A DNA stretch of 34,158 nucleotides from Deltaproteobacteria bacterium (GTDB lineage Bacteria; SAR324; XYD2-FULL-50-16), in assembly GCA_018657625.1 (NCBI GenBank), contig JABHWU010000045.1, forward strand, positions 1-34,158, in the 5' to 3' direction. The notes beneath the pieces were generated by a model. It saw nothing but the letters and a program-made list of their open reading frames with translations. It was not told the origin of the DNA and made no database searches. The position numbers were made by a program, and so were the translations under genes. Positions 9,351-17,463 of this stretch are shown in pieces (position 1 is the first letter of the stretch; each line of letters starts with the position of its first letter).

Positions 9351-10556
9351 CAGTGTGTTTTAACACTTTTTTTCACCTGTAATTCTTCAAGCTGCTGATC
9401 TATAATAGTATTTAAGCATTCCGTTCAGTCGTTTACGGCGTTTTATCTTTCCCTTGTTGCCTATCAGTTTTTGATCGGGGAACAACAACTTATTATGCTT
9501 TCCTTGATGATTCCTTTCCCGATGATAATGATCAATATATTCAACAAGAGCTTTTATTAAACTGTCTTCACCAAAGAAAATCATTTTGCTTAAACATTCT
9601 TCTTTTACGGATCTGACGAATCGCTCAGAATAGGAATTCATTTTGGGCGACTGCGGTGGCAATCGTATTGGTTTTATGCCCATGGATACTAGAATTGATT
9701 GGAAGGATTTGCAAAACTTAGTATCCCGATCATGAATCAAGTATTTGCAATTGAATAAGAAACCCCAGTCAGCCATCGTGACATTTCGAGCTATTTGTTT
9801 CATCCACACTTCATTGGGATGAGGAGTGATTCCCGCAATGTGAACCTTCCTGGAACCGATATGAATAAAAAACAAAACATAATATGTGATTAAGCCAAAT
9901 GGAGTAACGACTTCAGTCGTAAAGAAATCACAAGCAGCGATGACATCTTGGTGATTTTTTATGAAACTTGACCACGTGGTATCCTGGTTGCGATTTGGAA
10001 CTGGTGGAAATCCATTTCTCTTGAGGACATTTCCAATGGTTTGATCACTTACCTTGTATCCGATGTTTGATAAAGCACCAACGATTCGGTCGTAACCCCA
10101 ACTTGGATTTTCCTCGACAAACTGAATGATAAGGATTTCCAGTTCATGATCAATTCTTGGTCTCCCAACAATTTTTCTAAACTTGGAACCATCGAATTTT
10201 TTCGCCACCAATTTTCTAAACCATTCCAAGATTGTCTCCGGTTTAACAATACATGCAATTTCCTTAAGCGCCTTAAGACCTATTTGTTTTCCGATTTTAG
10301 CTAAACGGATTCTTTCATGGTCATTAAACCGTGGAGGTTTGTTGAGTTTTGATTTTAAGATTTCATTTTCCACGGCTAAGTATTCATTTCTCAATAGTAA
10401 TTCTTTTTCCACTTTACCTGATACCAAAGCCAATGCCTCAACTGCTTCCATTTTTCCTCCATTTGATTTTCGAATCCAGATGTAAACAAAAAAGCGAAAA
10501 CCTATCAAACATAGATTCTATAGGCAATTACAAAGTGTGGGTGAGTTTTTAGACAA
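9351..10556 (-). mobile_element. Insertion sequence with integrase-type transposase
   Basis: A transposase gene fills this block. Exact ends are uncertain. ATTCA occurs just outside both proposed edges (9346-9350 and 10557-10561), which would fit a 5-bp target duplication. The tips (TGTGTTTTAACAC from 9354, and TGTCTAAAAACTCAC on the minus strand from 10555) are only loosely similar. The element sits between a truncated PAS gene and a sigma-54 regulator fragment, so it may have come with a deletion. Confidence 0.6.
9387..10451 (-). CDS. DDE integrase-core transposase
   Basis: From the ATG at 10451 the protein is 354 aa. This start has a good GGAGG site, whereas a further in-frame start at 10508 would add 19 poorly supported residues. 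The N-terminal ~120 residues contain helix-turn-helix-like helices (KPETILEWFRKL, GRPRIDHEL, NPSWGYDRIVGAL). An rve-type catalytic core follows with Asp in AACDFFTTE, Asp in IHDRDTKF and Glu in NSYSERFVRSVKEE, so the DDE triad is intact. It belongs to the same broad single-ORF family as the transposase at 15324-16364, but the two are clearly diverged. It looks intact and possibly active. Confidence 0.88.
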   Translation of the reverse strand: MEAVEALALVSGKVEKELLLRNEYLAVENEILKSKLNKPPRFNDHERIRLAKIGKQIGLKALKEIACIVKPETILEWFRKLVAKKFDGSKFRKIVGRPRIDHELEILIIQFVEENPSWGYDRIVGALSNIGYKVSDQTIGNVLKRNGFPPVPNRNQDTTWSSFIKNHQDVIAACDFFTTEVVTPFGLITYYVLFFIHIGSRKVHIAGITPHPNEVWMKQIARNVTMADWGFLFNCKYLIHDRDTKFCKSFQSILVSMGIKPIRLPPQSPKMNSYSERFVRSVKEECLSKMIFFGEDSLIKALVEYIDHYHRERNHQGKHNKLLFPDQKLIGNKGKIKRRKRLNGMLKYYYRSAA

Positions 10557-10696
10557 ATTCAGGTCGGCAATGCGGAAGTAGCACGGGATTACAGTGTAAA
10601 TAATATTTTGAACATACAAGAGTATACTTCAAGGGTATAATGTCTGTGACAAGATTAATTTGAAGATTGATATTTAACGCCAATAAAAGTTGGTAG

Positions 10697-10834
10697 AATT
10701 GGTACGCCCCAACAGTTAAAGTAAGTGGTGATTCCGGCGTTGCAAAACACTTTGGGCTAAAACTGACAACTCTTTTTTCCAGAATGAAAAAGCTGGGCAT
10801 TAAAATCAATAAAATTATTTACGAAATATCGTAA
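10697..10834 (+). pseudogene. C-terminal HTH fragment of a sigma-54-dependent regulator
   Basis: The frame reads VSGDSGVAKHFGLKLTTLF then SRMKKLGIKINK before TAA at 10832. The order Gly-Val-Ala-x-x-Phe-Gly-Leu-Lys-x-Thr-Thr-Leu-x-x-Arg-Met-Lys-Lys-Leu-Gly-Ile is the Fis-type helix-turn-helix that closes NtrC-family activators. An in-frame stop at 10694 and the lack of an AAA+ domain upstream show only the tail survives. The rest was probably lost when the IS at 9351-10556 arrived or in a linked deletion. There is no start codon for an independent product. Confidence 0.7.
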
Positions 10835-10838
10835 ATAA
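10815..10838. repeat. Perfect 10-bp inverted repeat (hairpin)
   Basis: TTATTTACGA and TCGTAAATAA are perfect complements around AATA. The stem overlaps the stop of the sigma-54 regulator fragment and is followed by CCATTTTTTCG, so it may be the old gene's terminator, though it is AT-rich. No gene is supported between here and 11106. Confidence 0.4.
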
Positions 10839-11106
10839 CCATTTTTTCGTAAACTTTCCAGGATCCCATCTTTATAAATCTTCCTTTCTTTAAAGTGTAA
10901 ATCAAATGATAACAGTTTATTAGGCTGTAATTTACTACTCTTCATTCTTTGGCATTCCTCTGGCAGTTAGGGAACCATCCATTTGAGGCTATTTTTGAAA
11001 TCCGATGACATCAGTTGGCCATTTTAAAAACAATCAGAAAATTGGATATTGTTTCATAAATGTCTTCTGAATCAGTACTTTTACAAAAAGATTTTTCAAC
11101 AGTTCA

Positions 11107-11353
11107 ATGATGAAATTAAAAACTTTGAGTAGGGATAGTCTTCAAAGTAAGGCTAATTCCTGTCCGGGGCTTATGTTTCTTATTGTGTCAGCACAGTGGA
11201 GCGGAAATAGTTATATGCTTAATTTGACCTTAATTAATTTTTCTGAAGCGTTTCCCAAACCTGTTACTGTTTATAAAGTTGACTACGATCACTGTAAAAA
11301 AAGATAATAGAAATCTTGGTATAAAAACTCATTTTAGTTACAAAAACATTTAA
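11107..11353 (+). pseudogene. Thioredoxin-like gene, frameshifted
   Basis: The first frame gives LMFLIVSAQWSGNSYMLN and PKPVTVYKVDYDH, a thioredoxin-fold beta-alpha-beta with the active-site loop WSGNS in place of WCGPC. The frame closes at 11299 inside a run of seven A. Removing one A joins it to KKDNRNLGIKTHFSYKNI, which matches the usual thioredoxin continuation (D-x-N-x-x-L-G-I-K-T). The joined product still ends early, at 11351-11353, before the rest of the fold. It lacks redox cysteines and appears degenerate. It lies 42 bp before the large gene at 11396, but nothing suggests a shared function. Confidence 0.5.
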
Positions 11354-11395
11354 AATTTATTTTCAAATATTTAAAAACCGATAAAAAATTTCACC

Positions 11396-14005
11396 ATGCC
11401 GATACAGAATAATACTTTTTTTAAGGCAATAGACTTCGATTCACAAATAGTTAAAATTATAGATAATTTGTTGAAATCCTACCCATTGACCAAGAAATTA
11501 TCTTCCGTAATTGGTAAACCATTGCTTGATAATGTTGAACTCGGTTTTTTTTCCTCAGGTTTTGAAATCATTAAACAAGGAGAAACTGGTAAGGATGTAT
11601 TTTTTCATTGCAACAATGAAGTTGATGTCATTGTAAATGATCAGGCAATATGTAAAATGCAGGCACCAGGTTTGATCGGTGATAAAGGAATAGTTAGTCA
11701 GGATGCTATCCGATCTGCTTCTATTGTCGTTTCTGAGGATAATACCTGCCTGTTTTTGAAGATTCCTATGGATATTTTTCTTAGGAGTTATAAAGATATT
11801 TCAATACCAGATGAAGATTTTGCACAGGAAAAAGAAATATACTTTCAATTGTTTACAGAAATTCAACAACGGCTCTTCAAATATGCTTTTTTGCAGAGGC
11901 AGATATGGGAAGAAGTCTCACTTTTGCTAAAAAATCTGAATACGCAATTGATCGTTGGTATTTTTGAAAAGAAAAAAGAAGTGGAGTGGAAAGATGAAAC
12001 CTGGACGATTTTAAAAGCCTTTTTGGCGAAAAATTATAAATTTGTCTGGCCGGCTGAAATACCAATCAATGCCGGGACATATAGAGATATTTTATATAGT
12101 ATATTGGGGAAAGTTTTTCCTGCCACCAAGTTTTCCGGACCAGAAGACGTATATCTAAGAAAAAAACAGCAATTGTGGGTTAACTGGCTGAATAAAACCA
12201 GTGCTTTGGTAATCAAAACCCTTTCGAATGATCAGTTACCGGTAAATATTGGCGGCATTGGTTTATTTGATCCCAGGAATTATCAGGGTAGAGTTCAAGC
12301 CATGTTAAGTTCTATTGAACAAAAATTCATGTTTAAAAAAGTTAAATTAAAGGGAAACGAAGAACATGTGGAATCTTTAAAGGTTAAGAATTTTTTTGGA
12401 AAGGAGATAGATTCCAATCAGTTTAATTTGAAGGAATATTTGACTGTATTTGAAGAATTATTTGAACTGAAGCGGCCAAATCGATTATTGGCCCAGGTCG
12501 CGCAACAAGCTGCCCGTGTCACAGCCAAAAGTGAAAATGAGTTCAACGATTCTGTATCAAGGATGCAACAGTTTATTACCAGGGTTCAGAATTTATCAAT
12601 GGTTGAAGAAAAAACAGAAGTGGATGTCAATAAATTGAATGCTTTTTTGAATAGTATTCAAACGATTAAAACCGGACTAAAATCCTATAACAAAAAAATC
12701 GTGGGTATGACTCAAAATTTTATTGGTGAAACCAGATTTACAGCCAATATAACACCTAAAATAATTGATATTGCAAAATCAGTTAGTGTTCAACAAATTC
12801 GATCTAATTTAATAAAATCTCTAAATCAAATCATCAATCATTTTGGAATGACGCAAGCAAATGTTTCAAAAACTGCTTTAGCACAATTCCTTTTTATTTC
12901 AGAATCAGTTTCGGGAGATATCATTCCCCAAAGGGAAATCGATCAGCACTACTGGATTCCAATTTCTTCATCGGCAGGGTTCTATTTAAATAATGAGCTA
13001 CAGGGTGAAATAGAGCCTGGAACCATTATCGGTGGTGAAAACTGGAAAATACTCAGTAATCATGAGGGTATAGCTGCAGAGTCCTATACCCTTAAAACAC
13101 CTAAAGTTTTACCGGGTTCACCCAATTATGAGTTTATCTATTTTACCATTCCGAAAGACTTGGCGGTCTGGAACCGTAAAGCTAAATCATTTGATACCAA
13201 TTTTGATGAAATGACTTTACCTTTAGCGCAATGGATTGTCAGCTCCCATATCCGGCAAATCAGGCAAAAGCATAAAGATTGTAAATTTCTATTTAAAAAA
13301 TATGCTAAGGTCGTTGAAGTTTTGGAAACAGAGGGTAAAATTAGAGAATTTGAAAGTTCGCAATATGTGATTCCGGAAAAAATCCAGAAAAAGATCAATA
13401 ATAAAATTAATAATTCTGTAGGTATTTCATTTCCTTATAAAGAGGATTTGACATCGGAAAAATTATCCAAGCATTTGTACATAACTATTTTAAAACAAAC
13501 GAAACGCTTTTATAAGAACTTGAGTATTGAAGAACAAAATAACAAAGCTTATACACTATGGCGGTTTGTTCAGAGGGAAATTATTCAGTTTATTCCGCAT
13601 AAACCCTTTGTAAAACCAAGCGTTCCAAAAATTTTAAATAGTGATATCTCACAACGGCTCCTAAGTGTTTTTGAAAAACATGGATTAACATTGCGCACAG
13701 AAAGCGAAACTTATATTCTGATACCAGAAATTGATTTAATTGAGACTTTCTCTCAGAATACAGGTTATGATTATGGTCAGAAACTAGCCATTATTGCTGA
13801 AGTTATGAAAATTCTGGAAATTGAAAACCACTTGATCCTAACGAATGCCCTGGCCTATCGTAAACAATTAAGTAAAATCGAAAATGTTAATTTGGATATT
13901 AACTACGATAAACTTCAATCTGAATTCATTCTGGAATCCATTATTAAATTGCAAAATCTGTTAAATCAGCATTTTGAAAAAGAATCGGAGAGTTTAGAAA
14001 ATTAA
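11396..14005 (+). CDS. Large protein with N-terminal cyclic-nucleotide-binding-like domain
   Basis: The 869-aa protein starts with a region (about 50-145) that has the beta-roll pattern of cNMP-binding domains: GFEIIKQGETGKDVFFHCNN, then CKMQAPGLIGDKG and RSASIVVSEDNTCLFLKIP. The usual phosphate-binding-cassette Arg is not obvious, so ligand binding is uncertain. The remaining ~720 residues are mostly helical, charged and soluble, and I do not recognise a domain. They contain a second beta-rich stretch (about 520-600, PISSSAGFYLNNELQGEIEP) that could be another jelly-roll. No membrane segment or signal peptide is seen. The gene stands alone, with about 40 bp of leader and no clear ribosome site, and is flanked by decayed DNA, yet its long frame is intact. 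Confidence 0.75.
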   Translation: MPIQNNTFFKAIDFDSQIVKIIDNLLKSYPLTKKLSSVIGKPLLDNVELGFFSSGFEIIKQGETGKDVFFHCNNEVDVIVNDQAICKMQAPGLIGDKGIVSQDAIRSASIVVSEDNTCLFLKIPMDIFLRSYKDISIPDEDFAQEKEIYFQLFTEIQQRLFKYAFLQRQIWEEVSLLLKNLNTQLIVGIFEKKKEVEWKDETWTILKAFLAKNYKFVWPAEIPINAGTYRDILYSILGKVFPATKFSGPEDVYLRKKQQLWVNWLNKTSALVIKTLSNDQLPVNIGGIGLFDPRNYQGRVQAMLSSIEQKFMFKKVKLKGNEEHVESLKVKNFFGKEIDSNQFNLKEYLTVFEELFELKRPNRLLAQVAQQAARVTAKSENEFNDSVSRMQQFITRVQNLSMVEEKTEVDVNKLNAFLNSIQTIKTGLKSYNKKIVGMTQNFIGETRFTANITPKIIDIAKSVSVQQIRSNLIKSLNQIINHFGMTQANVSKTALAQFLFISESVSGDIIPQREIDQHYWIPISSSAGFYLNNELQGEIEPGTIIGGENWKILSNHEGIAAESYTLKTPKVLPGSPNYEFIYFTIPKDLAVWNRKAKSFDTNFDEMTLPLAQWIVSSHIRQIRQKHKDCKFLFKKYAKVVEVLETEGKIREFESSQYVIPEKIQKKINNKINNSVGISFPYKEDLTSEKLSKHLYITILKQTKRFYKNLSIEEQNNKAYTLWRFVQREIIQFIPHKPFVKPSVPKILNSDISQRLLSVFEKHGLTLRTESETYILIPEIDLIETFSQNTGYDYGQKLAIIAEVMKILEIENHLILTNALAYRKQLSKIENVNLDINYDKLQSEFILESIIKLQNLLNQHFEKESESLEN

Positions 14006-14017
14006 GCGCAGATAAAG

Positions 14018-14035
14018 TGAAGTGGTCCAATAAAA
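14018..14035 (+). repeat. IS3-type terminal repeat remnant (18 bp)
   Basis: TGAAGTGGTCCAATAAAA equals the first 18 bases of the repeat at 15045-15070 except for one base. It is cut exactly where the IS6-type end begins at 14036, suggesting that the IS6-family element inserted into or recombined with an older element end. Confidence 0.5.
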
Positions 14036-14290
14036 GGCTCTGTTGCAAAAAATTGGATAGTTTAAAAATGTTCTGAGGACACATGCGCTTATGCAGCTGA
14101 ATAGACTCCAAATTGTCTTTCGATTAGACGGATCTCTCCTGTTAATCCCTGGTCGTATTTCCAAATATCGAACTGACCTTTTCTAAACATTCTCATAACT
14201 TCAAATCCTTTAATGGTAGCAAAGGCTGTTTTCATCGATTTAAAACTCAAAGTAGGTTTGATTACCCATGCTGCCCGTACCAAATGCACT
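14036..14290 (-). mobile_element. IS6-family element remnant (one end plus transposase C-terminus)
   Basis: The left edge GGCTCTGTTGCAAA is the characteristic terminal repeat of IS6/IS26/IS240-type elements. Just inside it, the minus-strand frame 14089-14289 encodes LSFKSMKTAFATIKGFEVM and RMFRKGQ, followed by GEIRLIERQFGVYS. This matches the C-terminal tail of IS6-family transposases (GFKSFxxAxxTLxGIEVxHMLRKGQ). The DDE core, the N-terminal HTH and the second end are absent, so the remnant cannot transpose. Similarity ends near 14285. The remaining bases up to 14363 carry no recognised gene. Confidence 0.8.
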
Positions 14291-14363
14291 TAGACCGATT
14301 TTTCCTGCCGCTCTGGCGAAACTGACTGATGCCGGTGTTTGCTTCAATGATAACCCCGTTTTC

Positions 14364-14393
14364 TTGACATTGTTAACATACATGTTAACAATG
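14364..14393 (+). promoter_or_regulatory. Promoter and palindromic operator of the HigBA-like pair
   Basis: TTGACA (14364-14369) and AACAAT (14387-14392) are 17 bp apart. They overlap a perfect 12-bp inverted repeat, CATTGTTAACAT and ATGTTAACAATG, around AC (14368-14393). The palindrome ends 4 bp before the toxin ATG, so antitoxin binding would block transcription, the normal autoregulation of HigBA-type operons. The transcript would have almost no leader. Confidence 0.65.
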
Positions 14394-14397
14394 AAGT

Positions 14398-14676
14398 ATG
14401 AAAGAGATAATATTTTATAAATCAGAGTCAGGTAAATGCCCAGTCGAAGACTTCCTCGATTCACTACCATCAAAAAAGTCGCAGAAAGTTGCTTGGGTGC
14501 TAAGCTTAATAGAAGAACTACCTTCTATCCCGACTCAATACTTCAAGAAGCTCGTCAATACAGAAGACATATGGGAAGTTCGTATTGTTTTTGGATCAGA
14601 TATCTTTAGACTACTTGGTTTTTTTGATGGTCCACAGTTAGTTGTATTGAACCATGCTTTTCAAAAGAAAAGTTAA
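14398..14676 (+). CDS. HigB/Gp49-type toxin, C-terminus lost to a stop codon
   Basis: The 92-aa frame (KEIIFYKSESGKCPVEDFLD, WEVRIVFGSDIFRLLGFF, VVLNHAFQKKS) is a RelE-superfamily toxin of the phage-derived Gp49/HigB type, which cleaves mRNA at the ribosome. It ends at TAA (14674-14676) where relatives continue K-K-x-Q-K-T-P. Reading through gives KTPRQFIQTAEERKKIYF and six more residues, stopping at TGA 14749-14751, which overlaps the antitoxin ATG as ATGA. A CAA-to-TAA change therefore probably removed 25 residues from a 117-aa ancestor. Activity of the short form is doubtful because the C-terminal helix is missing. The gene order toxin-antitoxin fits HigBA. Confidence 0.8.
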   Translation: MKEIIFYKSESGKCPVEDFLDSLPSKKSQKVAWVLSLIEELPSIPTQYFKKLVNTEDIWEVRIVFGSDIFRLLGFFDGPQLVVLNHAFQKKS

Positions 14677-14747
14677 AAAACTCCTCGGCAGTTTATTCAA
14701 ACCGCAGAGGAAAGGAAAAAAATTTATTTTAATAGGAGGCAATCACA

Positions 14748-15023
14748 ATGAGTGATTTACAAAAATACATCGCCAAGCGCAAAGCTCAAGATTCAAAATT
14801 TGCCGATAAATTTGATACTGGATATAAAGCGTTTAAAATTGGAGTTATGCTGAAAATGGCACGTGAAGAAGCAGGGTTGACCCAGGATCAGTTAGCAGAA
14901 AAACTAAATACTAAAAAATCTGCAATTTCAAGAATTGAGAATCATGCAAATGATATTAAATTGTCTACACTTGAAAACTTTGCGCAAGCTCTTGGGAAAA
15001 AATTGCATATTGAAGTAGCTTAA
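14748..15023 (+). CDS. HigA-like antitoxin, Xre-family HTH
   Basis: The 91-aa protein contains an HTH_3 domain at about 33-85: [20 protein letters not shown] then [20 protein letters not shown]. Such antitoxins bind the toxin and repress their own operon, here most likely at the palindrome 14368-14393. A strong site, TAGGAGG, lies 8 bp before the ATG. In the inferred ancestral arrangement the toxin stop overlapped this start (ATGA), but the toxin's new stop leaves 71 bp between them. The antitoxin is intact. Confidence 0.88.
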   Translation: MSDLQKYIAKRKAQDSKFADKFDTGYKAFKIGVMLKMAREEAGLTQDQLAEKLNTKKSAISRIENHANDIKLSTLENFAQALGKKLHIEVA

Positions 15024-15044
15024 ATAATCGCAATAAGAGAACAA

Positions 15045-15070
15045 TGAAGTGGTCCAGTAAAAATGGACAC
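15045..15070 (+). repeat. IS3-type terminal repeat remnant
   Basis: This is the longest copy of the repeat also seen at 14018-14035 (same orientation) and 4737-4762 (opposite). Key bases are TGAAGTGGTCCAGTAAAAAT then GGACAC. No IS3-type transposase accompanies it, and about 90 bp later the complete IS at 15162 begins. The two direct copies bracket the IS6 remnant plus the HigBA pair. Confidence 0.5.
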
Positions 15071-15161
15071 ATTTCTAAGCAATAAAAATAATACCTGAAT
15101 CCGTGGCGTTAATTTTGCCGAAATAAGATTCTCAAAAAAATGTGTCAATACGCCGTGATGT

Positions 15162-16540
15162 TGTGCCTCGTCAAAAATACATCATAGCGTAATTTCAGAT
15201 ACATAGCCTGCATTAATCCTGGTTGATTTCTGCTTCCAAAAACGATATTTCAAGAGTTTTTTATCCAAATTATTGTTCAAAAAGCACATGTGAACCTATC
15301 GAGTTTTAATCTGATTTTTCATATTGTTGATCAAGTTCCTACAAATAGTCAGCAAATCAAAAAGTGAGTTGATCATGGAGAATCTTGCCCTTCGTCAACA
15401 GCTTTCGAATTATCAAACGAAGAAAACAAAGCCGAAAATAACAAACCTTGATCGCTCTTTCTGGATTGTATTAAAACAGTCATTCATCAAATGGAGCGAC
15501 TACCTGATCATTGTCAGACCAGAAACTGTCATTGACTGGCAAAAAAGACGATTCAAGAAGCACTGGACCAAAATATCGACACAAAACAAGAAACCCGGTA
15601 GAAAAAGGGTCAATAAAGAAATCCGTGATTTGATTTATCGAATGGCTGAAGAAAATCATTGGGGAGCACCAAGAATTTATTCAGAATTATTAATGCTGGG
15701 ATTTAATGATGTTTCAGAAGTAACCGTATCCAGATACCTAAGAAGATATCGTTCATTACATCCTGATAAAAAGAAACAGCAATCCTGGATGACTTTTCTG
15801 AAGAATCATCGTGATATGATTTCAGCGATGGATTTCTTTATTGTTCCAACGGTTATCTTCAACATCCTTTTCGTTTTCTTTATAATTGATCACAAGAGAA
15901 GAACGATTCGCCATTTCAATATTACAAGCCAGCCTTGTGGTCATTGGGTGATTCAACAACTCCGTGATGCCTTTCCTTTCGATCAGATTCCCAAATATCT
16001 CATTATGGATCGGGACAGTTTTTTTTCAGATAGTGTTAAAGGATTTCTGGAAAGACAACTTGGTATCATCCCGAAGGTAACTTCTTACAAGAGTTCCTGG
16101 CAAAATGGGGTGGCTGAACGTTTCGTTTTAAGTGTCAGAACTGAGCTTCTGAATCATGTTATCGTCTTTAATGAAGATCATCTTCGGCGTTTGACTAAAG
16201 AATATGTCGAATACTACAATAAAAACCGATGTCATTTGTCTTTGAATCGGGATTCACCGTTGTGTCGAAAAGTTGATGATAAACCTACCGGAAAACCTAA
16301 TGTCGTTTCCTTACCAATATTGGGGGGTCTTCATCACAAATATAATTGGAATAGAGCAGCTTAGAGTCATTTTATTCTAATTCGTAAGATTTAATTGTGT
16401 CTAAAATCAGCAATTCATGCCCAATTACCCCAATTTTAATTTCTACAAATCAACAGTTGAATAAAGTGCCTCTCTTTTTCATGAAAATATAGGCCAGAAT
16501 ATGGCCATTTTCTGTCCCGATATGATTTTGACGAGGGACA
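15162..16540 (+). mobile_element. Complete insertion sequence, about 1.38 kb
   Basis: The left tip TGTGCCTCGTCAAAA (15162-15176) and the right tip, read on the minus strand from 16540 as TGTCCCTCGTCAAAA, agree at 14 of 15 positions and enclose one intact transposase gene. No target duplication is apparent next to the tips (GATGT on the left, GGTAA on the right), so it may have recombined since insertion. Confidence 0.75.
15324..16364 (+). CDS. DDE integrase-core transposase
   Basis: The 346-aa protein begins at TTG 15324. A later ATG at 15375 would drop residues (KSKSELI before MENLALRQQL) that members of this family usually keep. It has an N-terminal helical DNA-binding part (RPETVIDWQKRRFKKHW, KPGRKRVNKEIRDLI, WGAPRIYSELL) and an rve core with Asp in AMDFFIVPT, Asp in IMDRDSFF and Glu in NGVAERFVLSV. 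The C-terminal signature LGGLHHKY is typical of this single-ORF transposase family. All catalytic residues are present and both element ends are visible, so it may be active. It is a distant relative of the transposase at 9387-10451. Confidence 0.9.
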   Translation: MLIKFLQIVSKSKSELIMENLALRQQLSNYQTKKTKPKITNLDRSFWIVLKQSFIKWSDYLIIVRPETVIDWQKRRFKKHWTKISTQNKKPGRKRVNKEIRDLIYRMAEENHWGAPRIYSELLMLGFNDVSEVTVSRYLRRYRSLHPDKKKQQSWMTFLKNHRDMISAMDFFIVPTVIFNILFVFFIIDHKRRTIRHFNITSQPCGHWVIQQLRDAFPFDQIPKYLIMDRDSFFSDSVKGFLERQLGIIPKVTSYKSSWQNGVAERFVLSVRTELLNHVIVFNEDHLRRLTKEYVEYYNKNRCHLSLNRDSPLCRKVDDKPTGKPNVVSLPILGGLHHKYNWNRAA

Positions 16541-16545
16541 GGTAA

Positions 16546-16595
16546 AATGGTGGAGGATGTCCCAATTCAATATTTACAAGGGTTTTCCGGGGGAG
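16546..16595 (+). repeat. Diverged direct repeat, left copy
   Basis: AATGGTGGAGG and, 22 bases into the copy, TTCAAT-A-TTTA-C-AAGGGTTT match 21687-21735 without gaps at about 35 of 48 positions, in the same orientation. The two copies enclose the recombinase, DinD and toxin-antitoxin zone. They may be old island edges or scattered copies of an unidentified repeat. Confidence 0.35.
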
Positions 16596-17194
16596 TTGTC
16601 ACTAAGTTGACGTAAAGCAAATTTTATTTTTGTAAAATCGGAAATTCTTCAAATGTTTCAGACTATTAGATGTCATTAAACCAATAACGTGCTTATTTCA
16701 AGGCAAATAAAAAACTATTTCTTATCTGATAGAAATATTGCAAATTTCGACATGTCTGAAAACGATTGAAAATCTCTTTATTTTTGAACGAGTTGCTTAA
16801 ATACATCTATAATTCAGTAACTTAGGTGATATTTTGGATAAAAATATCCAGCTAAGCCCTACCACTCTTGCCTTTTCGCATAAAATAGTTTTTTGACCCT
16901 ACACTCAGAATATTCAATCGTTTGTTAGGGAGTCGTTTTTAGTACCTGATGCTTTTTTGATTTTAAATTAATTTCAAAAATTTAATTATTTAGTTTTTGT
17001 AAATCTAAAATTTCATTTAATTTTGTAATTCACAATAATATTTTGCCTACTTGCCATTTTACATAATACACCCGATAAGGTATCTTACCGGACGTATTCA
17101 GTTAAATGATTTCTCACCACCCCTTATTTTATAAGTCATGAAACGTGGATCCCAAAATCGGGACCTACATTTTTTTACCTGAAGGTTAAGTTTA
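16596..17194. other. Non-coding stretch with one hairpin
   Basis: No coding frame is supported here. The clearest structure is at 16821-16856, where CTTAG/CTAAG and GATATTTT/AAAATATC form nested stems around GGATA with small internal bulges. A lone hairpin of this kind might be a transcript end or a recombination-associated fold. The rest is AT-rich and looks like decayed DNA. Confidence 0.4.
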
Positions 17195-17401
17195 AGAATT
17201 CTCATTATCGAAAAGGCTAAAGCCGGATTATCCACAGCCAGGTCCAGGGGAACAGTGGGCGGCAGAAAACCGGTTTTAGTGGAGGATCCGAAAGTCAGGA
17301 TGGCTAAAAACCTTCATGCGGATAAAAGCATGAAGATTGAGGATATCTGTGAAAACCTACAAATCTCAAAGGCAACCCTTTACCGTTATGTTGCACTTTA
17401 A
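17195..17401 (+). pseudogene. Serine recombinase (resolvase/invertase) C-terminal fragment
   Basis: The frame encodes IIEKAKAGLSTARSRGTVGG then RKP, and KNLHADKSMKIEDICENLQI followed by SKATLYRYVAL, ending at TAA 17399-17401. This is the hinge (AGLxxARxRGxxGGR) and the HTH_7 DNA-binding domain of Tn3-type resolvases and invertases. The catalytic N-terminal domain, including its serine, is missing. No start codon suits an independent product. It is a remnant of an older mobile element or prophage. Confidence 0.8.
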
Positions 17402-17463
17402 CGCCTGTTTCAGCCGCACCACCCAGAATGATGAACGAGCAGCGGGGGATGTCGGTCTGCAAA

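Noticed and set aside
10757..10945. Minus-strand 62-codon frame as a gene
   Set aside because: It overlaps the sigma-54 regulator fragment and hairpin on the other strand and has no recognisable domain.
16546..16580. TGGTGGAGG as the reverse-strand 3' end of a tRNA
   Set aside because: No T-arm, anticodon arm or D-arm can be built from the adjacent bases.
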